Origin: Bryobacterales bacterium
GTDB lineage: Bacteria; Acidobacteriota; Terriglobia; Bryobacterales; UBA6623
Assembly: GCA_028819215.1 (NCBI GenBank)
Contig: JAPPMG010000038.1
Coordinates: 1 to 64,000 of the forward strand
Length of the DNA: 64,000 nucleotides
Reading direction: 5' to 3'
Both the position numbers and the translations under genes were made by a program. Shown one piece after another: positions 44,832 to 54,262 of this stretch (positions within the stretch are counted from its first letter, which is position 1; each line of letters begins with the position of its first letter). A model generated the notes under the pieces. That model saw only the letters and a program-made list of their open reading frames with translations, was not told the DNA's origin and ran no database searches.

Positions 44832-46124
44832 ATGCTTGATCGCGCCTACCTGCGACAACACTTTGACGAAGCCAAGGCCCGCCTGGAAGATCGAGTCGAC
44901 ATAGGCGTGCTTGAACAGTTCGCCGAGACCGACGCTAGGCGCCGCGCCGCTGTCACCGAGATGCAAGCATTGCAGGGGCAGCGCAATGAACTCAGCGCCA
45001 GAGTGGCCAAGGCCAAACGGGCCGGCGAGGACGCCTCCGCAATGGTGGCGCAGTCTCGCCAAGTGCATGCCCAGATCGGCCAGTGCGAGGCCTCGGTGCA
45101 TGAGCTGGACGAGGCGATGAACTCAGTCTTGAGCCAGATTCCGAACGTTCCCCACGAGAGTGTGCCGGCGGGCGCTGACGAGTCCGCCAACCGCGAGGTC
45201 TGCCGCTGGGGCGAGCCCGGCGAGTTCGCGTTTGAGCCGAAGCCGCATTGGGATCTCGGCGTGCAACTCGGGATTGTCGATTTCGAGCGGGCGGCCAAAC
45301 TGGTCGGCTCGCGTTTTGCGGTGTATTGCGACGCCGGAGCCAAGCTCGAGCGCGCACTGATGAATTTCATGCTTGACGTGCACACCTCGGAGCATGGCTA
45401 CCGCGAAATCTTGCCGCCTTTCATCGCGAATTCCCGCAGCCTGTTCGGCACCGGCCAGTTGCCTAAGTTCTCGCACGACCTATTCAAGCTCGAGCGCACC
45501 GACTATTGGCTGGTGCCGACCGCCGAAGTGCCTCTGACGAACCTGTACGCTGGCGAGACGCTAGCCCATGACGACCTGCCGATGTCGCTCACCGCGTTCA
45601 CGCCCTGCTTTCGCAGCGAGGCTGGTTCCTATGGCCGTGACGTGCGTGGCATCATCCGCCAGCACCAGTTCCAAAAAGTCGAACTGGTCAAGTTTGCCAG
45701 CCCGGAAACCAGCTACAGCGAACTCGAGCGCCTAACCGCTGATGCCGAAGACATCTTGCAGCGCCTAGGGCTGCCATATCGCAAAGTCTTGCTTTCGAGC
45801 GGAGACATGGGCTTTAGCGCGGCCAAGACCTATGATCTGGAAGTCTGGCTGCCCGGGCTCGGAGAATACAAGGAAATCTCCTCCTGCAGCAACTTCGAGG
45901 CGTTCCAAGCCCGTCGCGCAAGAATTCGCTTCAGGAGCACCGAAGGCGGGCGCGGCAAGCCCGAATTCGTGCACACCCTCAATGGGAGCGGCCTGGCCAT
46001 AGGGCGGACTTGGCTGGCGATCTTGGAGAACTATCAGCAGGCCGATGGCAGCGTGGTCATGCCCGAGGCGCTGCACGGCTACCTGAATGCCGAGCGCATC
46101 GACCCCAAAGGCGAGCTGGGCTGA
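44832..46124 (+). CDS. serS: Serine-tRNA ligase
   Basis: 430 residues of class II aaRS. The N-terminal coiled-coil arm is at about residues 25-100 ([20 protein letters not shown]...[17 protein letters not shown]), which binds the long arm of tRNA-Ser. Motif 2 is [18 protein letters not shown] and motif 3 is [30 protein letters not shown] is the usual serine-pocket segment. It charges tRNA-Ser (and Sec) with serine. The gene stands alone and ends nine bases before the convergent glycosyltransferase gene. Confidence 0.97.
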   Translation: MLDRAYLRQHFDEAKARLEDRVDIGVLEQFAETDARRRAAVTEMQALQGQRNELSARVAKAKRAGEDASAMVAQSRQVHAQIGQCEASVHELDEAMNSVLSQIPNVPHESVPAGADESANREVCRWGEPGEFAFEPKPHWDLGVQLGIVDFERAAKLVGSRFAVYCDAGAKLERALMNFMLDVHTSEHGYREILPPFIANSRSLFGTGQLPKFSHDLFKLERTDYWLVPTAEVPLTNLYAGETLAHDDLPMSLTAFTPCFRSEAGSYGRDVRGIIRQHQFQKVELVKFASPETSYSELERLTADAEDILQRLGLPYRKVLLSSGDMGFSAAKTYDLEVWLPGLGEYKEISSCSNFEAFQARRARIRFRSTEGGRGKPEFVHTLNGSGLAIGRTWLAILENYQQADGSVVMPEALHGYLNAERIDPKGELG

Positions 46125-46133
46125 AGCGGCCCG

Positions 46134-46871
46134 TCAGGAATATGCTCCTCTAAGGTCGTTCCATCTGACTCTCCAGACGTCGGCGAATGCTGCCAGCCCG
46201 TCGCAGAGCCCGACGGAAGAGTCAGGCTGATTGTTCCAGCGCACTGGGACCTCGGCGATTGAGAAGCCGAGCTTGTGCGCGATGTAGAGCTGCTCCACGT
46301 CAAAGCCGAAGCGTTCGATTCGCTGCTGGGCCGCGATTCGTTGCGCCGCCTCTCGGAGGAATAGTTTGAAGCCGCACTGCGTGTCTGCAACGCGCAGTCC
46401 CGTGGCCAGCCTCACGTTGAAGTTGAACAGGCGGCCCACGCACTCGCGGTACTTGGGCTGATGGATGCCGATCAGCGAGCGGTCCAACGCGCGCGAGCCG
46501 ATCGCGACTGCGTGGCCACCGGCTCGTGCGGCGTCAACGAGCTTCTCCACTTCCGCGATTGGCGCGGACTCGTCGGCATCGCACGACAGCACCCATTCGC
46601 TGCTGGCCTCGCGCATGCCGCGGCGCACGCTGTAGCCCTTGCCCCGGTTGGCATCGTTGCGAAACAGGCGCAGCGCGATGCCGTTGGCCGCCAATGCCGG
46701 CTGTGCTGAACGTGCGGCCTCCGACGTGCCGTCTCGGGACCCGTCGTCGACGACGATCACCTCGGTCTCGCCGAACGGAGACCCCGGCAGATAGCCCGAC
46801 AGGTTGCGCAGTGTCGTCGGAAGGCGGCGCGCTTCGTTGAAGGCCGGGATCACGACGCTGAGGGACGGCAC
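46134..46871 (-). CDS. Family 2 glycosyltransferase, dolichol-phosphate-glucose-synthase-like
   Basis: 245 residues from a GTG at 46871, four bases after the sulfotransferase-like stop. GT-A fold motifs: LSVVIPAFNEARRL, VIVVDDGSRDGT, the DAD metal site in SCDADESAP, and NFNVRLATGLRVADTQCGFKLF. This type adds a sugar to a polyprenyl phosphate at the membrane. Here it would supply lipid-linked sugar for envelope glycans. The coupling to the gene before it makes the GTG a natural start; the frame extends to 47036 but overlaps the upstream gene. Confidence 0.82.
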   Translation of the reverse strand: MPSLSVVIPAFNEARRLPTTLRNLSGYLPGSPFGETEVIVVDDGSRDGTSEAARSAQPALAANGIALRLFRNDANRGKGYSVRRGMREASSEWVLSCDADESAPIAEVEKLVDAARAGGHAVAIGSRALDRSLIGIHQPKYRECVGRLFNFNVRLATGLRVADTQCGFKLFLREAAQRIAAQQRIERFGFDVEQLYIAHKLGFSIAEVPVRWNNQPDSSVGLCDGLAAFADVWRVRWNDLRGAYS

Positions 46872-46875
46872 GTGG

Positions 46876-47604
46876 TCAGGCGCGAAGGGCTCGCTCTTGC
46901 AGCTTGGCGTAATACGGGCGGCACTCCTCCAACAACGGCCGGAGCTCCGCGGGAAACGGTCCGGGCTTGGGCCGGAACGGGCGGAACCCGGTGCTCTGGT
47001 GAGCACTTTCGTACCATTCCGGCGCCCATGCGCCATCGAACTCCTTGGGCCCGTCCGGCCAACGCAGCATCGCCTCGTCGAACGGAATTTCGAGGTAAGC
47101 GCAGAGCGCTTCCAGGGCGCCCGGTGGGTCCGTCAGCAGATCGCGGGAATCGAGCACCGCGGGACTCTGGCCCCAATCCTCCAGCATTTCGATAAGCTCG
47201 CACTGCCGTGCGAAGCCGGCGTCGCGCATGCGCGGCTGCCCGATGCGCAACAGCAGCGAAGGCAGCACCTGTTCCGGGTCTCGCGTGAGGAACACGTTGC
47301 GCGTTTTCCTCATGAAGTCTAGGTTCAGGTCGACCAAGTGGTGGGCCATCTGCTTGAAGAACACCACGGGGCTGGCCCACGGCCCGAGGATTTCCTCGCG
47401 GGCCACCCGATCGCCATCGGAGTCTTGGGCGGCCAGGCAGGCCTCGCGCAACGGGTGCTGCGCGCCGCTGACCCGCAGGAAGTGAGCATACAGTGGCTCG
47501 TCGACGACCGTGGTGTCGCTGCGCTGGGAAAACGAGTACATCAGGGCCGTGGACACGTTGCGCGGCCCGGACCATAGACAGATCCGATTCGTCGAGTCAG
47601 TCAC
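46876..47604 (-). CDS. Sulfotransferase-like P-loop protein
   Basis: 242 residues from a GTG at 47604. The PAPS-type loop SGPRNVSTALMYSF (5'-phosphosulfate binding) and the later FLTRDPEQVLPSL, with the RDP of the 3'-phosphate site, mark the sulfotransferase fold. It lacks a signal and should be cytoplasmic. Bacterial relatives modify small molecules or lipids, and the acceptor here is unknown. It is directly upstream of the lipid-type glycosyltransferase, which hints at a sulfated glycolipid or related envelope product. It is divergent from the thioredoxin/NHL gene. Confidence 0.75.
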   Translation of the reverse strand: MTDSTNRICLWSGPRNVSTALMYSFSQRSDTTVVDEPLYAHFLRVSGAQHPLREACLAAQDSDGDRVAREEILGPWASPVVFFKQMAHHLVDLNLDFMRKTRNVFLTRDPEQVLPSLLLRIGQPRMRDAGFARQCELIEMLEDWGQSPAVLDSRDLLTDPPGALEALCAYLEIPFDEAMLRWPDGPKEFDGAWAPEWYESAHQSTGFRPFRPKPGPFPAELRPLLEECRPYYAKLQERALRA

Positions 47605-47809
47605 GAGTAGAGAATTCCTCGCCGAGGCCGACCGATCTCATCAATGCCGTCCGGCGGCGGGTGCGTGCCGAACGACTGGGAGCGGAGCTTGCCGTCGGCC
47701 TGCCGTCCATTTTGGCACGTGCATTGCCATAGGCGCGTCCCCGCGTGGAGCCGAGCGGGTCCGGCGCCGAGTGAGTAACCATGCCGCAAGGCTCTGCCAT
47801 GATGGACTC

Positions 47810-49693
47810 ATGGCGGACACCGCCGACCGCGGCACTCGGGTGATCCAGCCGGGAACTGTTAACGCTCCCGAGTTCCCGTCCGGGCTCGAATGGCTCAACA
47901 CGGAAACGCCCCTGTCCATCAAGGAGCTGCGCGGCAAGATCGTGCTGCTGGACTTCTGGACCTATTGCTGCATCAATTGCATGCACGTGCTGGAGGACCT
48001 GAAGCGCCTCGAGCGCAAGTACCGGGAGGAACTCGTCGTAATCGGCGTCCATTCGGCCAAGTTTGATGCCGAGAAGCACACCGACAGGATTCGTGAGGCG
48101 ATCCTGCGCTACGGCATCGATCATCCGGTGGTGAACGACGCCGAAATGCGTGTGTGGCAGGAGTATGCGGTGCGGGCGTGGCCCTCGTTCATCCTGATCG
48201 ATCCTCTCGGCAAGGTCTTCGGGACCCATTCGGGAGAACAGGTGTTCGACCTGTTCGACAAGGTTATCTCGCAGATGGTCCGGCACTACGAAGCTGGCGG
48301 GGAATTGTGCCGCGGCCCGCTGCAGAATGCCTCCGAGGCCAGCCGTGTTCCGGATTCGTTGCTGTCGTTTCCTGGCAAGGTCCTCGCCGATGAGGGCGGC
48401 GGCAGGCTGTTCATCGCCGACTCGAACCACCATCGGATCGTGGTCGCCTCGCTGGCGGACGGCACCGTACGCCAGGTCATCGGCGGATGCGAGCCGGGAT
48501 TCGCGGACGGCACGGCCGAGACGGCGCGCTTCTGCCAGCCGCAGGGGATGGCGCTGAGTGCCGATCGGCTCTACATTGCCGATACCGGCAACCACGCCGT
48601 GCGTGTGGTCGACTTGGACAAGCCAGCAGTGTCCACCCTCGCCGGGGACGGCCAGCAGGACACCGAGTGGAACAGCCGGCCCGGCCCTCTGGACAGCCGG
48701 CGGCTGAACTCGCCTTGGGACCTGCAGATGGCGCACGGCGTGTTGTTCGTCGCCATGGCAGGAAACCACCAGATCTTTGGCATTGATCTGGATGGAGGGT
48801 ATATCGCGAGCCACGCGGGCAGCGGCCGCGAGGATCACGTGGACGGCCCCTTGATGGCCGCGGCGCTGGCTCAGCCCAGCGGCTTGACCTCAGACGGGGA
48901 GAGCCTGTTTGTCGCCGATAGCGAGATCAGCTCGATCCGAGCCGTTTCGCTCGACCCGAGGGGAGGCCACGTGCGCACAGTCGTAGGGAAGGGCTTGTTC
49001 GACTTCGGGGACGTCGATGGCGTGGGGCAAGAAGTCCGCCTGCAGCACCCGCTTGGAGTTGCGTATGCGGATGGCAAGCTGTTCGTCGCCGACACCTACA
49101 ACAACAAGATCAAATCCATCACGCTGCCGGCGCTCGACACGAAGGCAGTGGCTGGCACTGGGGAAGCCGGCTGCCGAGACGGGGCCGCGAGCGAGGCGCG
49201 ATTCAATCAGCCGGGCGGCCTGAGCTATGCGGCGGGCAACCTGTACGTCGCGGATACGAACAGCCACGCAATCCGCAAGGTCGATGCCCGCAGCGGGGCC
49301 GTCTCACCGTGGCCGTTGCGCGAGGTGGCCCGGCTGGCGCCTCAGCGACGAGCACTGCGGACGCTCCCCGAGCGCTCGGTCAAGCCTGGGATCGTAACCG
49401 TTCGGGTTGACGCTGAGTTGCCCGCGGGCCGCGTCCTCGCCCATGAGGCATCGTCAGGGGTGACCGTTCGCGCCGGAGAGCGTGCGTTTCCCGCGGTCTT
49501 TCGGGACGGAATCGCAGAGACTTCCATCGAGATCATCCAGGACGAGATCCTCCATGTCGAGGCGATCCTCTACTACTGCAGCGCCGGACGCAGCGGAGCC
49601 TGCTATTGCCACAACGCGACGCAGGTCGTGCCGCTGCGCACCGATCAGGGCGGGCCGTCCGAAGTTGCGCTCGCATTCGCAGTCAGTGCCTGA
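47810..49693 (+). CDS. Thioredoxin-like protein with NHL beta-propeller (NHLRC2-like)
   Basis: 627 residues from the ATG at 47810. The N-terminal thioredoxin-like domain has FWTYCCINCMHVLEDL, with the CINC redox-type pair plus an adjacent extra cysteine, and WPSFILIDPLGKVF. At least five NHL blades follow (GGGRLFIADSNHHRIVV, DRLYIADTGNHAVRV, GESLFVADSEISSIRAV, GKLFVADTYNNKIKSI, GNLYVADTNSHAIRKV), then a small beta domain. The overall architecture matches NHLRC2-type proteins found in bacteria and animals, whose role is not well defined. No signal peptide is evident, so it is probably cytoplasmic. The frame reaches upstream to 47510, but that part lies opposite the sulfotransferase-like gene. 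Confidence 0.88.
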   Translation: MADTADRGTRVIQPGTVNAPEFPSGLEWLNTETPLSIKELRGKIVLLDFWTYCCINCMHVLEDLKRLERKYREELVVIGVHSAKFDAEKHTDRIREAILRYGIDHPVVNDAEMRVWQEYAVRAWPSFILIDPLGKVFGTHSGEQVFDLFDKVISQMVRHYEAGGELCRGPLQNASEASRVPDSLLSFPGKVLADEGGGRLFIADSNHHRIVVASLADGTVRQVIGGCEPGFADGTAETARFCQPQGMALSADRLYIADTGNHAVRVVDLDKPAVSTLAGDGQQDTEWNSRPGPLDSRRLNSPWDLQMAHGVLFVAMAGNHQIFGIDLDGGYIASHAGSGREDHVDGPLMAAALAQPSGLTSDGESLFVADSEISSIRAVSLDPRGGHVRTVVGKGLFDFGDVDGVGQEVRLQHPLGVAYADGKLFVADTYNNKIKSITLPALDTKAVAGTGEAGCRDGAASEARFNQPGGLSYAAGNLYVADTNSHAIRKVDARSGAVSPWPLREVARLAPQRRALRTLPERSVKPGIVTVRVDAELPAGRVLAHEASSGVTVRAGERAFPAVFRDGIAETSIEIIQDEILHVEAILYYCSAGRSGACYCHNATQVVPLRTDQGGPSEVALAFAVSA

Positions 49694-49734
49694 CTGCGGA
49701 TCGGCTCGCAGGCTGACCTAGGCCGGATTCGAGA

Positions 49735-49917
49735 TCACGCGTCCTCGACACGGAAGGTGCCGGCCGGCTGCTCCTCGGCAAGGTCGCTGTCCCACGCTTC
49801 GCGACACGCAGCGAGCAGCTGATCCAAGACTTGTGCGACCTGCGCCGCCTCGTCGGCCGGAGCTGGCTCGCCATCGGTTTTACCCCTCTTGGTCGAAGTT
49901 GGAACAGGGTCGCTCAT
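49735..49917 (-). CDS. Possible small acidic protein
   Basis: 60 residues from the ATG at 49917 (MSDPVPTSTKRGK..., acidic helix in the middle). No domain is recognised. No clear ribosome-binding site is seen; a CGGGAC-TT-GTCCCG inverted repeat lies just upstream (49926-49939). Composition is more protein-like than the neighbouring shadows, but the call is weak. Confidence 0.35.
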   Translation of the reverse strand: MSDPVPTSTKRGKTDGEPAPADEAAQVAQVLDQLLAACREAWDSDLAEEQPAGTFRVEDA

Positions 49918-50007
49918 CAAGACTGCGGGACTTGTCCCGGTGGGCCCATTATGCCCCGGCTCGGCTAGCGGTGGCATGCTAATATCGTCCGAACAAGGAC
50001 CGACGGT

Positions 50008-51771
50008 ATGGCTGAAACCATCGCAAGGCTATTTCAAGAAGTGATCGCATTTGGCAAGGCGGATGCGATTCTCACCAAGGATTCGGGCACCTACGAGCCC
50101 ATTTCGTCGGCTGAGTTGGAGCGACGTTGCATTCAGCTGCACTCTGCCTTGGCCGCGGCGGGTCTGCAGAAGGGCGACAAGTGCGCCCTGATTTCCGAGA
50201 ACCGCTGGGAGTGGGCCGTGGCCGACTTCGCGATGATGACGGCGGGCATCATCAGCGTCCCGATCTACCCGACGCTGCTGGCCGACCAGGTGCGCTACCT
50301 GCTCGAACACTCCGAGTCAAGGGCGATCTTCTGCTCGACCGAGGACCAGGTGGAGAAGATTCTCTCGGTTCGCGACCAATTGCCGAACCTTACGCTTGTG
50401 ATTGGTTTTGACAGGACTGATCAAGAGGGAGTGTCGAACTTAGCCGATCTCATTGGCGAGGCCAGCCCCGACGACGCGGCCCGGCAGCGCTTCGAAGCAA
50501 CGCTGGAAGCGGTCGAGTCCGGCGATCTGGCGAGCATCATCTACACCTCGGGCACGACGGGTATTCCCAAGGGCGTGATGCTGTCGCACTCCAACATCTG
50601 CACCAACATTCGTGACTCGAAGATCGACACAGAAGCAGACGATGTGGCCCTGTCGTTCCTGCCGCTGTGCCATATCGCCGAGCGCTTGGCGGACTATGTC
50701 TACTTTTCCGGCGGCGTCACGGTGGCGTATGCGGAGTCGATGGAAACGGTGGCCGCCAACATGGGCGAGGTCAAACCCACCATGGCGGTCGGCGTTCCCA
50801 GATTCTTCGAAAAGGTCCATGACCGTGTGATGGCGGCCATGGCCGGTGCGCCTGCCATTCGCCGTAACTTGTTTCACTGGGCGGTTGGCGTGGGCAAGGC
50901 CGCGACGCCGTACCGCTTGCAGGGCAAGCCGCTGCCGGGATTGCTTGGCATCAAGCACAGCGTGGCCGACAAGCTCGTCTTCACCAAGCTGCGTGGCCGG
51001 CTGGGCGGTAGGATCCGCTTCTTCGTTTCTGGGGCCGCCCCGTTGGCGCAACACTTGGCCGAGTTCTTCTATGCGCTGGGACTGCCGATCCGCGAGGCCT
51101 ATGGCCTGACCGAAACGTCCCCCGTGGTCTCCATCAACCCAATCGAGGCACTCAGATTCGGCACGGTGGGTACGATCATTCCCAATGTCGAGGTGCGCAT
51201 CGCCGAGGATGGGGAAATCCTCGTCCGCGGCCCGAACATCATGCAGGGCTACTTCAAGATGGAGGAGCAGACCGCTGAGGTGATGGACGGGGACTGGTTC
51301 CACACCGGGGACATCGGCCATCTGGACGAGGATGGCTACCTTTCCATCACCGATCGCAAGAAGGATCTGTTCAAGACGTCTGGTGGCAAGTACATCGCGC
51401 CATCGCCGATCGAGGGCCGGCTAAAAAGCAGCCCCCTGATCGAGCTGGCGGTGGTCGTGGCCGAGGGGCGCAACTTCCCCAGCGCCTTGGTGGTGCCGGC
51501 GTTCGAGGCCCTGCAGGGTTGGGCTGAGGCCAACGGCATCCAGGCTGCCAACAATGAGGAACTGTGCGCGAATGCGGCTGTGCAGGACCACGTGATGTCT
51601 GAGGTGGCATCGCTGTGCAGTGACATGGCCGGCTACGAGCAGATCAAGAAGATCGCGCTGGTTCCGAATGATTTCACCATCGGAGGCGGGGAACTCACGC
51701 CGACCATGAAGGTGCGGCGAGGCGAAGTTTACGCCAAATACGCCAGCCAGATCGACGCGATCTACTCGTAA
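50008..51771 (+). CDS. Long-chain acyl-CoA synthetase (AMP-binding)
   Basis: 587 residues of the FadD15-like AMP-forming family. Phosphate-binding loop IIYTSGTTGIPKGVMLSH, the adenylate motif REAYGLTETSPVVS, and DGDWFHTGDIGHLDEDGYLSITDRKKDLFKTSGGKY with the hinge and Lys region. It activates fatty acids to CoA thioesters with ATP. A helical insert around 240-330 (FEKVHDRVMAAMAGAP...GRLGGRIRFFVSGAAPL) marks the long-chain group. The POTRA protein gene follows after 32 bases, though no functional link is obvious. Confidence 0.92.
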   Translation: MAETIARLFQEVIAFGKADAILTKDSGTYEPISSAELERRCIQLHSALAAAGLQKGDKCALISENRWEWAVADFAMMTAGIISVPIYPTLLADQVRYLLEHSESRAIFCSTEDQVEKILSVRDQLPNLTLVIGFDRTDQEGVSNLADLIGEASPDDAARQRFEATLEAVESGDLASIIYTSGTTGIPKGVMLSHSNICTNIRDSKIDTEADDVALSFLPLCHIAERLADYVYFSGGVTVAYAESMETVAANMGEVKPTMAVGVPRFFEKVHDRVMAAMAGAPAIRRNLFHWAVGVGKAATPYRLQGKPLPGLLGIKHSVADKLVFTKLRGRLGGRIRFFVSGAAPLAQHLAEFFYALGLPIREAYGLTETSPVVSINPIEALRFGTVGTIIPNVEVRIAEDGEILVRGPNIMQGYFKMEEQTAEVMDGDWFHTGDIGHLDEDGYLSITDRKKDLFKTSGGKYIAPSPIEGRLKSSPLIELAVVVAEGRNFPSALVVPAFEALQGWAEANGIQAANNEELCANAAVQDHVMSEVASLCSDMAGYEQIKKIALVPNDFTIGGGELTPTMKVRRGEVYAKYASQIDAIYS

Positions 51772-51803
51772 CGCCTGGCCGGCAGGCCCTGTCTAAGTGA
51801 GCA

Positions 51804-53105
51804 ATGGGCAGGATGCATCTCAGTTCCGGCAACGCTCGCCTCGGCGGGTTGGCCGCCCTGTGCGTCTTGGCTGCTGCCGGCCTTGCAGGCCAGACCGCGT
51901 TTCCGCTGCGTGCCGTCGAGTTCGAGGGCAACGCCAACTTCCCCAGCGACGCCTTGGTTGCGGTCACCGGCTTGGAGACCGGGCAGCCGGTGAGCAAGCC
52001 GGATTTCGACCGAGCGCTGCGCAAGTTGAACGAGACGGGGCTGTTCGAGTCGCTGCGCTATCGCTATGAGCCGCTAGACGGGGGATACCGACTGACCATT
52101 GCGGTGCAGGAGCTCCCGGAACTGTACGGGGTCCGTTTCCAGGGTTTCGACGCACACGCGGAAGAACCCGCAAAGCTGCTGCGAGAGAGGTTGCCGCTCT
52201 ACGTCGGCTTGGTGCCGGCTGGCGGGCCGATGGTGCGGATGATGGTCAATGCGCTGCAGGCTTGGTGGGAAGAGCGGGGCGGCGAAGCGGAGATTGTGGC
52301 GGACATCGTACCGACCACGGGGGGCGGGTTCGAGATGCTGGTCGGGCCTGAGCAGGAGACGAGCAACATCGCGTTCACCACCTTTCGCAACACCGGCGAC
52401 GTGAACCCGCTGGAATTGCAGCGGACCTTCAACCAAGCGGTGATCGGCGAGCCGTACTCCGAGCCTAGGCTGCTCGAGCTGCTCTATCACAACGCTCGCC
52501 CGCTGTATACCGAGCGCGGTTACATGAACGTAGAGTTCTGCCCGTGCGATGTCAGTCCCGACCCCGACACGGCCGGTCTGTTGGTCGAGATCGAGGTGCA
52601 ACAGGGCGAGGTCTACCTATTCGGTGACCTGGCTTGGCCCGAGCCCATGCCGATCGATCCAGAGAGCTTGGCAAGGGTGAACCAGATCGGTTCGGGCCAG
52701 GTCGCCAACATTCGGGCGGCCTACGACACGATGGCAGCCATCGGAGAGGGGATGAAGCGCCAGGGTTATATGAAGGCCCACGCCCGCTTCGACGAGCGGA
52801 TCGATCATGACGAGCGTTTGGTTCATCTGGACATTGAAATCAGCCCCGGCCAGCAGTATCTGTTCTCGCGACTGATCGTGAAGGGGCTGGACATTCTCTC
52901 CGAGCCGGCTGTGCGCAAGCGCTGGGGCATGCAGCAAGGCCAGCCCTTTGACGTGCGCTATCCCGCATACTTCCTGGACCGCGTCAAGGCTGACGCGATG
53001 TTCGAAGGTCTCAAGCGGACTTCGTGGAGCGTCGATATCGACGAGGCTGTGGGACGGGTCGACGTGACGCTGGTTTTTTCCGGAGTCGCCGAAGAGAGTC
53101 GCTAG
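51804..53105 (+). CDS. POTRA-repeat protein without a barrel, BamA/TamA-related
   Basis: 433 residues with a signal peptide (LGGLAALCVLAAAGLAGQ). POTRA-type repeats follow: FPLRAVEFEGNANFPSDALVAVTGLETGQPVSKPDFDRALRKLNETGLFESLRYRYE is a clear first repeat; FTTFRNTGDVNPLELQRTFNQAVIGEPYSEPRLLEL and QQYLFSRLIVKGLDILSEPAVRKRWGMQQGQPFD look like later ones. The protein ends where a BamA barrel would begin. It resembles the periplasmic part of a BamA/TamA-type insertase, so it may be a chaperone or adaptor for outer-membrane proteins. Whether it partners a barrel elsewhere cannot be told. A second ATG at 51813 is possible. Confidence 0.75.
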   Translation: MGRMHLSSGNARLGGLAALCVLAAAGLAGQTAFPLRAVEFEGNANFPSDALVAVTGLETGQPVSKPDFDRALRKLNETGLFESLRYRYEPLDGGYRLTIAVQELPELYGVRFQGFDAHAEEPAKLLRERLPLYVGLVPAGGPMVRMMVNALQAWWEERGGEAEIVADIVPTTGGGFEMLVGPEQETSNIAFTTFRNTGDVNPLELQRTFNQAVIGEPYSEPRLLELLYHNARPLYTERGYMNVEFCPCDVSPDPDTAGLLVEIEVQQGEVYLFGDLAWPEPMPIDPESLARVNQIGSGQVANIRAAYDTMAAIGEGMKRQGYMKAHARFDERIDHDERLVHLDIEISPGQQYLFSRLIVKGLDILSEPAVRKRWGMQQGQPFDVRYPAYFLDRVKADAMFEGLKRTSWSVDIDEAVGRVDVTLVFSGVAEESR

Positions 53106-53133
53106 CGGGCGCGTTGCGGTCTAACCGAGGCGT

Positions 53134-54087
53134 TCAGGTGCGGGCCTTGTACATGCCGTGTCGGTAGACCACCGCTCGGCTCGGAATCGCAGGGTCGTAG
53201 AGCACGGTCACGGTCTGGCCGTTGCGCAACTCAGGGTTGCGCTCCCTGGCCCTGAGCGTCTGCCGCTTGCCGCTCGCGTCGTAATTGACTAGGAACGTCC
53301 GGACGCCGCCTCTGCGGCGAACGTCTGCGGTGAACCCGGACACCGCATTGCCCGACACCGCCAGCCTGCGGTGCAGCCTCCGCTGGGCTTCGGCGAATCC
53401 GGCCGCGAGCACGAGTACGGCGGCGATGAACACAACCATGCCCGTAGTCACCGGCGAGGTGATTTCTGGCAGGTAGTGCCGTTGCGGGTTCAGTGGCATG
53501 TACACGACCTCTGTGGTGTCGCCCTCGCTGACGCGTGCGTACACCCGTGGGGGGACGCTCTGGTTCACACGCATCGGTCGTCCGGCGTCGGCGGTGAAGG
53601 AATAGCCGAGAAAGTACAGCGTGCGGCCGTTCTCGAGGCTGCGCATCTCCTGCGAGTGGACTGTTGCCGACGTCGAGACGCCTTCTTGATCGAGCAGCTT
53701 CTTCGAAGGCGGTGCGGGCAGGCGCCCGAAATGTTGGTGCGAGAGCAATCCGAACACTGCAAGGACCGCCACCCACACGGCTAGCACCAGCTTGCCTCGG
53801 GCCGTCAGCGTCACCTCGCGGGGGGTGGCAACCCGCAGTTCGGGTTCGATATGGGAGTCGTCGGCACTCGCGCGGGCGGCCCCTTCGTGCCGGGGGGGCG
53901 GCCGAGTCACCTGATCGGTACCCGCCAGACCCTGGCGCAGAGCGAGCGATCCGGCCGCGATCAGGCCCACTCCCAGCCAGAGAGTCTCACCACCCTCGGG
54001 CAGGGACATCACGACGGTAAAGCCCCCCGAGATTGCCAGCGATGCGCCCAGGGCGAGCCAGATCTTGCTTGCCTGACCGGATTGCAT
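53134..54087 (-). CDS. DUF3592-type membrane protein
   Basis: 317 residues with two pairs of membrane segments (IWLALGASLAISGGFTVVM with LWLGVGLIAAGSLAL, LVLAVWVAVLAVFGLLSH and TGMVVFIAAVLVLAAGF). The segment VSTSATVHSQEMRSL...YFLGYSFTADAGRPMRVNQSVPPRVYARVSEGDTTEVVYMPLNPQRHYLP is a DUF3592 domain, and NYDASGKRQTLRARERNPELRNGQTVTVLYDPAIPSRAVVY looks like a second. The function is unknown. The gene begins near and points away from the SGNH hydrolase gene. Confidence 0.75.
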   Translation of the reverse strand: MQSGQASKIWLALGASLAISGGFTVVMSLPEGGETLWLGVGLIAAGSLALRQGLAGTDQVTRPPPRHEGAARASADDSHIEPELRVATPREVTLTARGKLVLAVWVAVLAVFGLLSHQHFGRLPAPPSKKLLDQEGVSTSATVHSQEMRSLENGRTLYFLGYSFTADAGRPMRVNQSVPPRVYARVSEGDTTEVVYMPLNPQRHYLPEITSPVTTGMVVFIAAVLVLAAGFAEAQRRLHRRLAVSGNAVSGFTADVRRRGGVRTFLVNYDASGKRQTLRARERNPELRNGQTVTVLYDPAIPSRAVVYRHGMYKART

Positions 54088-54262
54088 GGCAGCACTTCAG
54101 TCTATGACAGCAGGAGTTGCAGCTGAACAGCCGCGCCTTCCTCAGGCTGCAGTGTCGGTGTTAGAACGGGAGCGGGACGCCCCTCGCCCTGCCGGGGCGG
54201 AGAGCGTCGTCTCGATGGCGTACTCTAGATTGGGCGCGAGCGTTGCGGCGCGCAACAGAGCC

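Noticed and set aside
47597-48838. 413-codon minus-strand open frame
   Set aside because: Antisense to the thioredoxin/NHL gene; no recognisable features.
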